Shown: in pieces, positions 1 to 8,804 of the stretch | Position numbering within the stretch: the first letter of the stretch is position 1 | How the letters are laid out: every line of letters starts with the position of its first letter | From: Comamonadaceae bacterium | GTDB lineage: Bacteria; Pseudomonadota; Gammaproteobacteria; Burkholderiales; Burkholderiaceae_C | Direction: 5' to 3' | Length of the DNA stretch: 33,141 nucleotides | Assembly: GCA_947373105.1 (NCBI GenBank) | Contig: CANBWK010000023.1 | Location: 1-33,141, forward strand | The notes under the pieces: generated by a model | Told to the model about the DNA's origin: nothing | Seen by the model: the letters and a program-made list of their open reading frames with translations, nothing else | Databases searched by the model: none | Translations under genes and position numbers: made by a program

Positions 1-399
1 CACGCCGAGTTCGACCCGGCAGGTGGCTGCCTCTACACCACCACCTTTGTGATGGCCATGAACAAGGCCAAGTACAACGCCCTGCCCGCTGACTTGAAGA
101 AGGTCATTGATGACAACAGTGGCATCGAAACTTCAGGCTGGTTAGGCAAAGTCCAACAAGAGGGTGATGTGGCCGGTCGCAAGTCGGCCTCGGACCGCAA
201 CAACACCATCTTCACCATCAACGCGGAAGAAGCACAGGACTTCCGCCGTAAATCCCGCTCTTTGGAAATTGAGTGGATTGAAGACATGAACAAACGTGGC
301 TTCGATGGTCGCAAACTCATGGATACCGCGCGTGCTTTGATTGAAAAACACACGAAGACCCAAGCAACATCAGCAAAGAAACCAGCCAAAAAGGCTTAA
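1..399 (+). CDS. TRAP transporter substrate-binding protein, C-terminal part (5' end outside window)
   Basis: The reading frame is open from base 1 and stops at TAA 397-399, so only about 132 C-terminal residues are present. The segment around FVMAMNKAKYNALPADLKKVIDD is typical of the last third of DctP-type periplasmic receptors of TRAP transporters, which bind organic acids and deliver them to a QM permease. The central ligand-binding arginine region is not in the window. The last residues (TSAKKPAKKA) form a lysine/alanine-rich tail that is unusual for a periplasmic receptor. No permease gene follows; a terminator lies directly downstream, so this is the last gene of its unit. The family call is fairly secure, the ligand unknown. 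Confidence 0.75.
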   Translation, partial: HAEFDPAGGCLYTTTFVMAMNKAKYNALPADLKKVIDDNSGIETSGWLGKVQQEGDVAGRKSASDRNNTIFTINAEEAQDFRRKSRSLEIEWIEDMNKRGFDGRKLMDTARALIEKHTKTQATSAKKPAKKA

Positions 400-421
400 T
401 CTTGAAACGGTCAGGTTCAAA

Positions 422-445
422 GGGCTCCTCATGGAGCCCTTTTTT
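422..445 (+). terminator. Rho-independent terminator after the TRAP receptor gene
   Basis: A perfect 7-bp stem GGGCTCC / GGAGCCC with a TCAT loop is followed directly by six T residues. It lies 23 bp after the stop codon of the upstream gene and 36 bp before the NUDIX start. Confidence 0.9.
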
Positions 446-480
446 ATACCTCATGGATTGAATCCCTTTAAACTGCACCT

Positions 481-1026
481 ATGCACCGCAGCCCTATTCA
501 ATTTTGTAAAACATGCGCCGCTCCCGTGGCTTATCGACTTCCAGACGATGGTGACACCCGGGAACGCGCTATTTGTTCCGCCTGCCATCTGGTGCATTAC
601 GAAAACCCGTTGAATGTGGTGGGCACCGTGCCTGTCTTGGGTGATCGGGTTCTGCTGTGCAAAAGAAACATTGAACCTCGAAAAGGCAAATGGACACTGC
701 CCGCTGGTTTCATGGAACTGGGTGAAACGACCGAACAAGGCGCTGCGCGCGAAACGCGCGAAGAAGCTGGGGCTGAATTCACGGTGCAGGACCTGTTCAC
801 CGTCATGAGTGTGCCGCGCGTAGGGCAAGTCCATCTGTACTACCTTGCTCAACTGAGCCATGACCGGTTTGACCCGGGTCACGAAACCCAAGAGGCGAGG
901 CTCTTCAGCGAAGCAGAAATTCCTTGGAACGAATTGGCCTTTCGCACGGTCAAAGAAACACTTGAACGGTTCTTTGCTGACCGCGCATCGGGGCAGTTCA
1001 AAGTGCACGCCTTTGACATCGAATAA
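481..1026 (+). CDS. NUDIX hydrolase with N-terminal zinc ribbon
   Basis: This 181-residue protein has an N-terminal zinc ribbon (C9, C12, C32, C35) and then a NUDIX fold. The NUDIX box is complete: G76, E82, then R90-E91-T-R-E94-E95-A-G97, matching GX5EX7REUXEEXGU. Such proteins hydrolyse nucleoside diphosphates linked to another moiety (NDP-X) using Mg2+ bound by the box glutamates; the zinc ribbon resembles that of NADH pyrophosphatase-like proteins, but the substrate cannot be read from sequence. The ATG at 481 follows the upstream terminator, so transcription probably starts between 445 and 480. No clear Shine-Dalgarno is seen. The hemolysin III gene starts 23 bp downstream on the same strand, suggesting a two-gene unit. 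Confidence 0.88.
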   Translation: MHRSPIQFCKTCAAPVAYRLPDDGDTRERAICSACHLVHYENPLNVVGTVPVLGDRVLLCKRNIEPRKGKWTLPAGFMELGETTEQGAARETREEAGAEFTVQDLFTVMSVPRVGQVHLYYLAQLSHDRFDPGHETQEARLFSEAEIPWNELAFRTVKETLERFFADRASGQFKVHAFDIE

Positions 1027-1049
1027 CCCCTTGATTTCAACAGACCACC

Positions 1050-1667
1050 ATGGTCTACGGTGAACGTTTCAACACCATCAGTCACCTGATTGGTTTTCTT
1101 TTGGCCGCTCTGGGCACGGCGGTCTTGGTCGTCATTGCCGCTCAGTCGGGCGACCCTTGGAAGGTGGTCAGTTTTGCAATTTACGGCACCTTGCTGATGG
1201 TCTTGTACGGCAGTTCCACCCTTTATCACAGCGTGCAAGGCCGCACAAAACATGTATTTCAAAAACTGGACCACTGCAGCATTTACTTGTTGATCGCTGG
1301 CAGCTATATGCCTTTTGCCTTGGTCACACTGAGAGGCCCTTGGGGCTGGACTTTATTGGGTGTGATTTGGGGTTTGGCATTGCTGGGCATGGCGCAAGAA
1401 ATCTGGTTGCCAACGCGCACACGCTCACTCTCCATGCTGATCTACGTCTTGATGGGATGGCTCGCGCTGGTGTGCATTCTCCCGCTTTGGGACGCACTCA
1501 GTCCCGCGGGTTTTGGTGGCTTACTGGCAGGCGGCGCTTGGTATACCTTGGGCATTGTTTTTTATGCCACTGATCATCGCCTGCGCCATGGCCATGGCAT
1601 CTGGCACTTGTTTGTGCTGGCAGGCAGTACCTGTCACTTTTTCACGGTCTTGCTTTTTGTAGCGTGA
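1050..1667 (+). CDS. Hemolysin III / PAQR-family membrane protein (YqfA-like)
   Basis: This 205-residue, very hydrophobic protein has about seven membrane segments. It carries the conserved family positions: SHLIG near residues 11-15, STLYHS at 56-61, DHCSIYLLIAGSY at 74-86, and a C-terminal HGHGIWHLF motif. In PAQR proteins the conserved His and Asp/Ser residues form a metal site proposed to act as a hydrolase; the haemolysin name is historical and haemolysis should not be assumed. The length is typical for bacterial members. The stop is 18 bp from the end of the convergent acyl-CoA synthetase gene, and no terminator hairpin is evident between them. Confidence 0.88.
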   Translation: MVYGERFNTISHLIGFLLAALGTAVLVVIAAQSGDPWKVVSFAIYGTLLMVLYGSSTLYHSVQGRTKHVFQKLDHCSIYLLIAGSYMPFALVTLRGPWGWTLLGVIWGLALLGMAQEIWLPTRTRSLSMLIYVLMGWLALVCILPLWDALSPAGFGGLLAGGAWYTLGIVFYATDHRLRHGHGIWHLFVLAGSTCHFFTVLLFVA

Positions 1668-1685
1668 CTGGCTTTTACCCCAGCT

Positions 1686-3344
1686 TCAAACATCAATCGC
1701 CACTGAAGATCCTGCCAGCTTGCGCAATTCAAATTTTTGGATCTTTCCGGTGCTGGTTTTCGGCAACTCGCCAAACACAATTGCTCGGGGCACTTTAAAG
1801 CCCGCCAAATGCAATTTGCAATGTGCCACCATGGCTTGGGCAGTGGTGGTCGCGCCGGCTTTAAGCTCTACAAAAGCGCAGGGCGTCTCGCCCCAACGCG
1901 CATCGGGCTTGGCAACGACAGCGGCGGCCAGCACATCGGGGTGACGGTACAAAACATCTTCGACCTCGATCGACGATATATTTTCGCCCCCCGAGATGAT
2001 GATGTCTTTGCTGCGGTCCTTGATTTTGATGTAGCCATCGGGGTACTGCACCGCCAAATCGCCACTGTGGAACCAACCGCCAGCAAACGCTTCTTGCGTT
2101 GCTTTGGGGTTTTTCAAATAACCCTTCATGGCGATGTTGCCTTTGAACATGATTTCGCCCATCGTCTCGCCGTCATGCGGAACAGGCTTCAGAGTTTCCG
2201 GGTCCAGCACACACACTTCGCGCTCAAGGTGATAGCGCACCCCTTGGCGCGCATTCAAACGGGCGCGATCACCGATCGGCAGTTGTTGCCATGCCTCATG
2301 TTTGGCGCATACCGTGGCAGGACCATACACTTCGGTTAAACCATAGACGTGGGTCAAATCAAAACCCATTTTCTCCATGCCTTCAATCATCGAAGCCGGT
2401 GGCGCAGCGCCCGCCACCATGGCTTTGATGTCTGATGGCAATCCCTGTTTCATTTCATCCGGTGCGTTGACCAGCAAGCCATGAACGATCGGTGCCCCGC
2501 AGTAATGCGTCACGCCGTGTGCACGCATCATGTCAAAAATGCTTTGTGCATCCACTTTGCGTAAACACACATTCACTGCGGCACGGGCGGCCAAGGTCCA
2601 GGGAAAGCACCAGCCATTGCAATGAAACATGGGCAGCGTCCAGAGATAAGCGGCATGTTTGGGCATGTCCCATTCCAGAATATTGGAAATCGCATTGGTG
2701 GCTGCACCACGATGGTGGTAGACCACACCTTTGGGGTTGCCGGTTGTGCCACTGGTGTAGTTCAGGGCAATGGCATCCCATTCGTTGTCCGGCAATTGCC
2801 AGGCAAACTGCGGGTCGCCTTGGGCCAAGAAGGCTTCGTAATCGATCTGCCCCTGACGCTCGGACGGCCCGGTGTAAAGCGGATCGATCACATCGATCAC
2901 GAGCAACGGTCTGGTCGATTGACGCAGCGCCAAGGCTTTGTGAAGGGTGCCTGAGAATTCCGGGTCCACGATCACCACTTTGGCCTCCCCATGGTCCAGC
3001 ATGAAAGCCACCGTCTCGGGGTCCAGCCGGGTGTTCAAGGCGTTCAACACAGCGCCAGCCATGGGAATACCAAAATGGGCCTCCACCATCGGGGGCGTGT
3101 TGGGCAGCATCACGGCAACGGTGTCGTTCTTGCCGACACCCGCCAAAACCAGCGCACTGGCAAGTTGGCGACATCGGTCATAAGTCACACCCCAGGTCTG
3201 ACGAACAGCCTGCGGCCCCAAACCGTGCACGACGGCCAGCCGGTCCGGGTAGACCTGGGCCGTGCGCTCAATGAACGTCAGCGGGGACATGGCTGCAAAA
3301 TTGGCAGCTGTTTGCGGTAAGTCCTGATCGAACATCGAAGTCAT
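1686..3344 (-). CDS. AMP-forming acyl-CoA synthetase (acyl-CoA ligase, DmdB-like branch)
   Basis: This 552-residue protein has the ANL adenylating-enzyme architecture. The P-loop-like YTSGTTGNPKGVV is at residues 196-208, a GLTEVYGP motif follows, then GGWFHSGDLAVQYPDGYIKIKDRSKD with the hinge Asp, and a C-terminal KTSTGKIQKFELRK containing the catalytic lysine. It activates a carboxylic acid to acyl-AMP and then acyl-CoA. The WTLPMFHCNGWCFPW region is common in medium-chain and methylmercaptopropionyl-CoA ligase-like members, but the substrate is uncertain. ATG 3344 is chosen because AAGGAG lies 7 bp upstream; the frame is open further upstream without a better start. It is divergent from dnaG across 92 bp. 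Confidence 0.88.
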   Translation of the reverse strand: MTSMFDQDLPQTAANFAAMSPLTFIERTAQVYPDRLAVVHGLGPQAVRQTWGVTYDRCRQLASALVLAGVGKNDTVAVMLPNTPPMVEAHFGIPMAGAVLNALNTRLDPETVAFMLDHGEAKVVIVDPEFSGTLHKALALRQSTRPLLVIDVIDPLYTGPSERQGQIDYEAFLAQGDPQFAWQLPDNEWDAIALNYTSGTTGNPKGVVYHHRGAATNAISNILEWDMPKHAAYLWTLPMFHCNGWCFPWTLAARAAVNVCLRKVDAQSIFDMMRAHGVTHYCGAPIVHGLLVNAPDEMKQGLPSDIKAMVAGAAPPASMIEGMEKMGFDLTHVYGLTEVYGPATVCAKHEAWQQLPIGDRARLNARQGVRYHLEREVCVLDPETLKPVPHDGETMGEIMFKGNIAMKGYLKNPKATQEAFAGGWFHSGDLAVQYPDGYIKIKDRSKDIIISGGENISSIEVEDVLYRHPDVLAAAVVAKPDARWGETPCAFVELKAGATTTAQAMVAHCKLHLAGFKVPRAIVFGELPKTSTGKIQKFELRKLAGSSVAIDV

Positions 3345-3436
3345 TGCGGTCTCCTTTTGAAGGTGATTGTCCATTGAAACCGATCTGGCTGACAGCGCAA
3401 TGACCAGCACAACGCCGGATCGGTGAAAATAAGCCC

Positions 3437-5422
3437 GTGGCCATCCCTCAATCCTTTTTGCAAGAGTTACTTTCCCGCGTCGATGTGGTCGAGGTGGTGG
3501 GCCGCTACGTCCAACTGAAAAAGGGCGGGGCTAACTTCATGGGGCTGTGCCCTTTTCATGGCGAAAAGTCCCCCAGTTTCAGTGTCAGCCCCACCAAGCA
3601 ATTCTTTCATTGTTTCGGATGCGGCAAAAGCGGCGATGCTCTGGGCTTCTTGATGGAGCACGCAGGCATGACTTTCATTGAGGCCGTCAAGGATTTGGCC
3701 CAACAGGTCGGCATGGTGGTGCCCGAAGAAGACCAATCTCCCGCCGAGCGCGCGCGCGCAATTGAACAACGCAAAATACAAACTTCATTGACTGAAGTGC
3801 TAGAGAAAGCGGGAGAGTCTTACCGTCAGCACCTCAAAGCAGCACCCAATGCTGTGGCCTATCTCAAAAGACGTGGTTTGTCGGGCCACATTGCCAAGCG
3901 CTTTGGGCTGGGCTTTGCGCCGGAAGGCTGGCGTAGCCTGGCGAGCGTATTTCCGAATTACGACGACCCGCTTTTGGCTGAAAGCGGCCTGGTGATCGTC
4001 AACGAAGAAGACAGCAAGCGCTACGACCGCTTTCGCGATCGCGTGATGTTCCCGATCCGCAACATCAAAGGCGAATGCATCGGCTTTGGCGGACGCGTCA
4101 TGGGTGACGGAACGCCCAAATACTTGAACTCACCAGAAACGCCGGTGTTTCACAAAGGCCGCGAACTGTATGGTCTGTTCGAAGCCCGCGAAGCCCTTCA
4201 TTCGGCGGGTTTTGTGCTGGTCACCGAAGGCTATATGGATGTGGTGGCCTTGGCGCAAATGGGGTTCCCCAATGCGGTCGCCACCTTGGGGACTGCTTGC
4301 ACACCCGACCATGTCCAAAAGTTGTTCCGTTTTACCGATGCGGTGGTGTTCAGTTTTGATGGCGACTCAGCCGGTCGGCGGGCTGCCCGCAAAGCGCTGG
4401 ATGGCGCCCTGCCCTACGCCACGGATGTGCGCAGTATCAAGTTTTTGTTTTTGCCAGCCGAACACGACCCTGACAGTTACATCCGCGAATTTGGCCGTGA
4501 AGGGTTTGCACAATGTGTGACGCAAGCCACCCCTTTGTCGCGTTTTTTGATCGAAGTCGCCAAAGAGAGCTGCGATCTGGAAAACGCCGAAGGTCGCGCG
4601 CGCATGTCCAGCAATGCCGCCCCGCTTTGGCGGATGCTTCCCGATGGCGCCTTGAAGCGGCAACTGCTGAGCGAACTGGCTGCTTTGATCCAACTCGATG
4701 CCGCTGAGTTAGGCAGTTTGTGGCAATCACAAGCTGAAAAAGCCTTGTCGCGCAGCGCACCACGTCAGGCTTTACCCCCCCCGGGCAGGCTCTCAGAGCA
4801 TGAGCTTACCGATGCGGATTTGTCAGCGCAGCCCTCAGACATCTATATCAGCTCCACAGAATACGCCCACTTCAAGCCCGCCCAGCGAGCACCATCGCCT
4901 TGGAAGAAAGACGCCAACGGAAAATGGCGAAAAGAAGACAGTCCGCCCCCCTCCATGGGGCCACGCAGCCCGCCTGCCAGCCGAGCCGACCATGCTTGCC
5001 GCCTGATGCTGGGCAATATGGCGCTTTGGGACAGCATGACCGGCGAAGACCACGCCATGCTGTGCGCATTGCCTTCACCCCACGGCGGCTTGTTTGCCTG
5101 GCTGGAAAGCCAGTTCCATGACCATGGCCCTTTGGCATGGAGCACGCTTGAAGTCGACATCAAAGGTCAAATTTTTGCACCCTTGGCACAGAAACTCATG
5201 GCCACTCATCTGCCTGTGGACCCGACCACGGACTCAAGCGTCTCCCCTGAAGAGGCGAAATTGGAACTGAGGCAGTTGCTCAATTTGATGCTGATCGATC
5301 GCCTCAAACTGTTGCAAACCGAGGCACTGGCCGAGGTAGAAAAGCAGCAAGATCCCCTGGCTTTAGAGCGATGGCGCAGTTTAGACAAACGCCGTAAAGA
5401 GCTGATGGCTTCTGGGGTCTAA
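3437..5422 (+). CDS. dnaG: DNA primase DnaG
   Basis: This 661-residue primase makes RNA primers at the replication fork. The N-terminal zinc-binding domain has C38, H41, C59 and C62 (CPFH ... HCFGC). The catalytic core follows with the TOPRIM glutamate in VTEGYMD near residue 263 and the acidic motif FDGDSAGRRAA near 305. Residues about 440-520 are a proline-rich low-complexity linker before the C-terminal DnaB-interacting domain. The start is GTG at 3437; the protein begins MAIPQSFLQELLSRVD, the usual DnaG start, so GTG is well supported although the Shine-Dalgarno is weak. It sits upstream of rpoD, part of the widespread macromolecular-synthesis arrangement; rpsU is not seen. Confidence 0.97.
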   Translation: MAIPQSFLQELLSRVDVVEVVGRYVQLKKGGANFMGLCPFHGEKSPSFSVSPTKQFFHCFGCGKSGDALGFLMEHAGMTFIEAVKDLAQQVGMVVPEEDQSPAERARAIEQRKIQTSLTEVLEKAGESYRQHLKAAPNAVAYLKRRGLSGHIAKRFGLGFAPEGWRSLASVFPNYDDPLLAESGLVIVNEEDSKRYDRFRDRVMFPIRNIKGECIGFGGRVMGDGTPKYLNSPETPVFHKGRELYGLFEAREALHSAGFVLVTEGYMDVVALAQMGFPNAVATLGTACTPDHVQKLFRFTDAVVFSFDGDSAGRRAARKALDGALPYATDVRSIKFLFLPAEHDPDSYIREFGREGFAQCVTQATPLSRFLIEVAKESCDLENAEGRARMSSNAAPLWRMLPDGALKRQLLSELAALIQLDAAELGSLWQSQAEKALSRSAPRQALPPPGRLSEHELTDADLSAQPSDIYISSTEYAHFKPAQRAPSPWKKDANGKWRKEDSPPPSMGPRSPPASRADHACRLMLGNMALWDSMTGEDHAMLCALPSPHGGLFAWLESQFHDHGPLAWSTLEVDIKGQIFAPLAQKLMATHLPVDPTTDSSVSPEEAKLELRQLLNLMLIDRLKLLQTEALAEVEKQQDPLALERWRSLDKRRKELMASGV

Positions 5423-5434
5423 GCATCTTTCGGG

Positions 5435-5440
5435 TATAAT
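5435..5440 (+). promoter_or_regulatory. Candidate sigma-70 -10 element for rpoD
   Basis: A perfect TATAAT lies 13 bp after the dnaG stop codon and 222 bp before the rpoD ATG, so rpoD would have its own promoter and a long leader. No hexamer resembling TTGACA is found 16-19 bp upstream, and there is no TGn extension, so the -35 part is weak or absent. Nothing else recognisable was seen in 5423-5662. Confidence 0.45.
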
Positions 5441-5662
5441 CCACTTTTCTCGGCAAGAGCGACAGCAATACCTCCGGTCCGACCAATGCCTTTTGCGCAC
5501 CCTCTACGGGATGGTCACCTCACCGCAAGGACTGCATACCAAATGTTCGCCCACACATCTTGCCTTCAACAAAAGTTTCATTTGTAGCCGTTACCCGCGC
5601 CAGGAGTTTGTGGCGCAGTTCGTGTTTTTCCTTGTCAGTTTTGATGTCCTGAGGTTCTACCC

Positions 5663-8266
5663 ATGCCTGCTCAAAAGTCGAAGAAGCCCGTTCCCGTCGC
5701 CAAAAAGGCCCTTTCTGCAAAAGCCCCAAGCAAAACCAAGGCTGTTGCAAAAGCGGCTCCCGCCAAAGTAAGCAAGACCCCCGCCAAACCCGTGGCTAAA
5801 AAAGTTGCCGCCAAACCGGTTGCAAAAGTCAAAGTGACTGCCAAAGTGGTGACCAAAGCCAAATCGGCTGTCAAAGCCAAAGTAGTTGCGAAAGTGGCTG
5901 CCAAAGTGGCTGCGAAAGTCTTGCCTAAGGCGAAAGCCAAAACACCTGTCGCAAAAAAGGCGCTCCCAACTGCAAAAAAAGCAGTCTCTCCCGTCAAGAA
6001 AGCCCCCGTAGTGCCCGCATCGAAAACCGTCACGAAATCAGCCTCCAAGGCTGCAGCCAAGCCAGCAGTCACAACGACCAAAACCAAAAAAGTCAATGCC
6101 GTTGTCAATGAAGTTGAGTTGAAAAAAACCGCATCTGCCAAAACAGCCACAAAGGCACCTCTGTCCAAAGCAAAGTCAGCACCGGTACCCGCTGCGAAAC
6201 CCGGGGCGAAGTCAAAAAAAGCCCCGGCACCCAGCAGCATTGATGACGCCGACTTGAGTGACCTTGAAGCGGATATAGCCGGTGAAGAGCCGACCACAGA
6301 GCCGACCGAAAAAGTCAAACCTCTGCGGATGAAAATAAGCAAGGCCAAAGAACGCGCCTTGATGAAAGAGTTCGGTCTGGACGAAACAGTTTTGTCTGAA
6401 GAAGACATGGCCAAACGCCGCCAGCGCTTGAAAACCCTGATCAAACTGGGCAAGACACGCGGCTACCTGACGCATGGCGAAATTTCAGATCACTTACCGG
6501 ACAAATTGATCGATGCTGAAACGCTCGAAGTGGTGATTGCCACCTTGAACGATTTGGGCGTGGCCGTCTACGAACAGACGCCAGATGCAGAAAGCCTGAT
6601 CATCACGGAAAATGCGCCCACGGGCTCCACCGAAGAAGAAGCCGAAGAAGCCGCCGAAGCCGCCCTGTCCACCGTCGACAGCGAATTCGGTCGCACGACT
6701 GACCCAGTCCGTATGTACATGCGCGAAATGGGAACGGTCGAGTTGCTGACGCGCGAAGGTGAAATCGAAATTGCAAAACGCATCGAAGGCGGCCTGATGG
6801 CGATGATGCTGGCCATCAGTGCATCGCCTGCCACCATTGCAGAGGTCTTGCGCCTGGCCAACGAAATTCGCGAAGGCAAAGTGGTCATCTCCACCGTGGT
6901 GGATGGCTTCTCCAATCTGAACGAGGCCGATGACTATGTGGCCGAAGAAGACTTCGACGAGTTCGACGAAGCTGACGATGACGATGGCAAAGGAGGCTCC
7001 AAGGCACTGACCAAGAAACTCGAAGAGTTGAAGAATCAAGCCCTAGAGCGATTCGAACGCATCACCGAAATGTTCGAAAAAATCCACAAAATTTACAACA
7101 AAGAAGGCTGGGGAACGGCCGGTTACGTCAAGGCGCAAAGCATCTTGTCAGAAGAGCTGATGACCATCCGCTTTACCGCTAAAACCATTGAAAAACTGTG
7201 TGACATGGTGCGCGGTCAGGTGAACGATGTCCGCATGAAAGAGCGCGAACTGCGTCGCATCATTGTGGACAAATGCGGTTACCCGCAAGAAATGTTCATC
7301 GCCGACTTCAGCGGTCGCGACAAGAACAACCAACGCGTGGCCTCCCAATTGCTGAACCTGAGCTGGATTGAAAAGCAGGCCGCATCCGACAAAAAATGGG
7401 CCACTGTCATGGGCCGTAATATTCCACCCGTGCAAGATTTGCAGCAAAAACTGGCCGACCTTCAAGCCAGAGTTGTAGTGCCCTTGGACGAGCTCAAAGA
7501 CATCAACAAACGCATGAATGAAGGCGAGCGCAATTCACGCAGCGCCAAACGGGAAATGATCGAGGCCAACTTGCGCCTCGTGATCTCGATCGCCAAAAAA
7601 TACACCAACCGCGGTCTGCAGTTCCTGGACTTGATCCAGGAAGGCAACATCGGCTTGATGAAGGCCGTGGACAAGTTCGAATACCGCCGTGGCTACAAGT
7701 TCTCAACCTATGCGACCTGGTGGATCCGCCAAGCCATTACCCGCTCCATTGCGGACCAGGCCCGTACGATCCGCATCCCTGTGCACATGATCGAGACGAT
7801 CAACAAGATGAACCGCATTTCGCGCCAGCACTTGCAGGAATTCGGCTTTGAACCCGACGCCTCCATTCTGGCCGAGAAGATGGAAATTCCGGAAGACAAG
7901 ATCCGCAAGATCATGAAGATCGCCAAAGAGCCGATCTCCATGGAAACACCCATCGGTGACGACGACGACAGCCACCTGGGCGACTTCATCGAAGACGGTG
8001 CCAACACCGCACCGATCGAAGCGGCCATGCAAGCGGGCTTGCGCGATGTGGTCAAAGACATCCTTGACAGCCTCACGCCGCGTGAAGCCAAAGTGTTGCG
8101 CATGCGCTTTGGTATCGAAATGTCCACCGACCACACGCTGGAAGAAGTGGGCAAACAGTTCGACGTGACCCGCGAACGGATTCGCCAGATCGAAGCCAAG
8201 GCGCTGCGCAAGTTGAAGCACCCCAGCCGTTCCGACAAACTGCGCAGCTTCATCGATTCGATGTAA
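5663..8266 (+). CDS. rpoD: RNA polymerase primary sigma factor RpoD (sigma-70)
   Basis: This is the housekeeping sigma factor, 867 residues, against about 613 in E. coli. The excess is mainly an N-terminal tract (about residues 1-185) of lysine/alanine/proline/valine repeats like VAKKA. It is followed by region 1.1 ([19 protein letters not shown], near 250), region 1.2 ([21 protein letters not shown], near 347), an acidic non-conserved segment near 430, region 2 ([19 protein letters not shown] ... [13 protein letters not shown], about 635-695), region 3, and region 4.2 ([20 protein letters not shown], near 825). The ATG at 5663 begins MPAQKSKK; a TGAGG lies about 11 bp upstream. It follows dnaG with a 240-bp gap. 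Confidence 0.97.
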   Translation: MPAQKSKKPVPVAKKALSAKAPSKTKAVAKAAPAKVSKTPAKPVAKKVAAKPVAKVKVTAKVVTKAKSAVKAKVVAKVAAKVAAKVLPKAKAKTPVAKKALPTAKKAVSPVKKAPVVPASKTVTKSASKAAAKPAVTTTKTKKVNAVVNEVELKKTASAKTATKAPLSKAKSAPVPAAKPGAKSKKAPAPSSIDDADLSDLEADIAGEEPTTEPTEKVKPLRMKISKAKERALMKEFGLDETVLSEEDMAKRRQRLKTLIKLGKTRGYLTHGEISDHLPDKLIDAETLEVVIATLNDLGVAVYEQTPDAESLIITENAPTGSTEEEAEEAAEAALSTVDSEFGRTTDPVRMYMREMGTVELLTREGEIEIAKRIEGGLMAMMLAISASPATIAEVLRLANEIREGKVVISTVVDGFSNLNEADDYVAEEDFDEFDEADDDDGKGGSKALTKKLEELKNQALERFERITEMFEKIHKIYNKEGWGTAGYVKAQSILSEELMTIRFTAKTIEKLCDMVRGQVNDVRMKERELRRIIVDKCGYPQEMFIADFSGRDKNNQRVASQLLNLSWIEKQAASDKKWATVMGRNIPPVQDLQQKLADLQARVVVPLDELKDINKRMNEGERNSRSAKREMIEANLRLVISIAKKYTNRGLQFLDLIQEGNIGLMKAVDKFEYRRGYKFSTYATWWIRQAITRSIADQARTIRIPVHMIETINKMNRISRQHLQEFGFEPDASILAEKMEIPEDKIRKIMKIAKEPISMETPIGDDDDSHLGDFIEDGANTAPIEAAMQAGLRDVVKDILDSLTPREAKVLRMRFGIEMSTDHTLEEVGKQFDVTRERIRQIEAKALRKLKHPSRSDKLRSFIDSM

Positions 8267-8289
8267 AACAACGCAGGCCGCTCACGTAC

Positions 8290-8325
8290 AAAGCCTCCCG
8301 ACGATCAGGTCGGGAGGCTTTATTC
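8290..8325 (+). terminator. Strong hairpin terminator after rpoD (possibly bidirectional)
   Basis: A perfect 13-bp inverted repeat AAAGCCTCCCGAC / GTCGGGAGGCTTT with a GATCAG loop lies 23 bp after the rpoD stop. The plus-strand 3' arm ends in TTTATT. Because the arm ends are A/T-rich on both sides and the convergent ykgJ-like gene ends at 8328, it could serve both strands. Confidence 0.85.
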
Positions 8326-8327
8326 AT

Positions 8328-8732
8328 TCAGCCCGACTGGGCTTTGTTACCGTAAGGGCAGTGGTTGGGGCGAGGTCCAACCTGCGGATGCAAGCGGCAG
8401 GTGTTGGGCCGCTTGTCGTACACAGTGCAACGGCGCGTCTTGGCGTCCAGTAACTGGCAATCGCCGCTGGCCCTTCGGGCCAGACTGAAGATGCTGTTCT
8501 TGAAGTTGAAATGCTCGATCTGCCCGGCCTTGGACAAGCGCTTGGCGATTTGCTTGGGATCGTCGTGCTCGGCCTCAAAAGGGTCGACCATGCCCAGCCG
8601 AACCAAATCAGCCATCTTGACCTCCACCGGCATGGTGCAGCAATTGGCCGCGCAGGTGTCGCACAATCCGTTTTTGTAACGGGTCCAGGTCTCGCAACGG
8701 TCAACGTCGACAACGGCAATGGGGGATCTCAT
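8328..8732 (-). CDS. YkgJ-family cysteine cluster protein
   Basis: This 134-residue cytoplasmic protein has the cysteine cluster of the YkgJ/CxxCxxCC family: C13, then C24, C27, C31 and C32 (GLCDTCAANCC). C-terminal GDCQLL, RRCTVYDKRPNTCRLHP and HCPYG cysteines follow. The cysteines are believed to bind metal or an iron-sulfur cluster; the biological role is not established. The start ATG 8732 is supported by GGGAGGA about 10 nt upstream. That Shine-Dalgarno is in one arm of an 8-bp hairpin whose other arm abuts the start codon (see findings). The gene is convergent with rpoD and shares its terminator region. Confidence 0.85.
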   Translation of the reverse strand: MRSPIAVVDVDRCETWTRYKNGLCDTCAANCCTMPVEVKMADLVRLGMVDPFEAEHDDPKQIAKRLSKAGQIEHFNFKNSIFSLARRASGDCQLLDAKTRRCTVYDKRPNTCRLHPQVGPRPNHCPYGNKAQSG

Positions 8733-8750
8733 GGGGGGATTATCCTCCCA
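8732..8750 (-). promoter_or_regulatory. Hairpin that buries the ribosome binding site of the ykgJ-like gene
   Basis: On the minus strand TGGGAGGA and TCCCCCCA can form an 8-bp stem (one G-T pair) with a TAA loop. The stem contains the GGGAGGA Shine-Dalgarno and ends at the first base of the ATG. Translation may therefore depend on opening this hairpin. This is seen in sequence; regulation is inferred. Confidence 0.4.
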
Positions 8751-8804
8751 TCAAATCCCCTATCCTGGCGCGCTCTTTGGTGTTGCAGTTGCAAGCAGCG
8801 GGGT

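Noticed and set aside
1668..1685. Terminator between the convergent hemolysin III and acyl-CoA synthetase genes
   Set aside because: Only 18 bp, with no inverted repeat.
5493..5771. 92-codon frame between dnaG and rpoD
   Set aside because: It runs into rpoD in another frame, has no recognisable domain, and the region is better explained as the rpoD leader.
5671..6453. 260-codon open frame on the minus strand opposite the start of rpoD
   Set aside because: Its Ala/Leu/Thr/Phe repeats are the mirror of the lysine/alanine codons of the RpoD extension; no ribosome binding site or domain.
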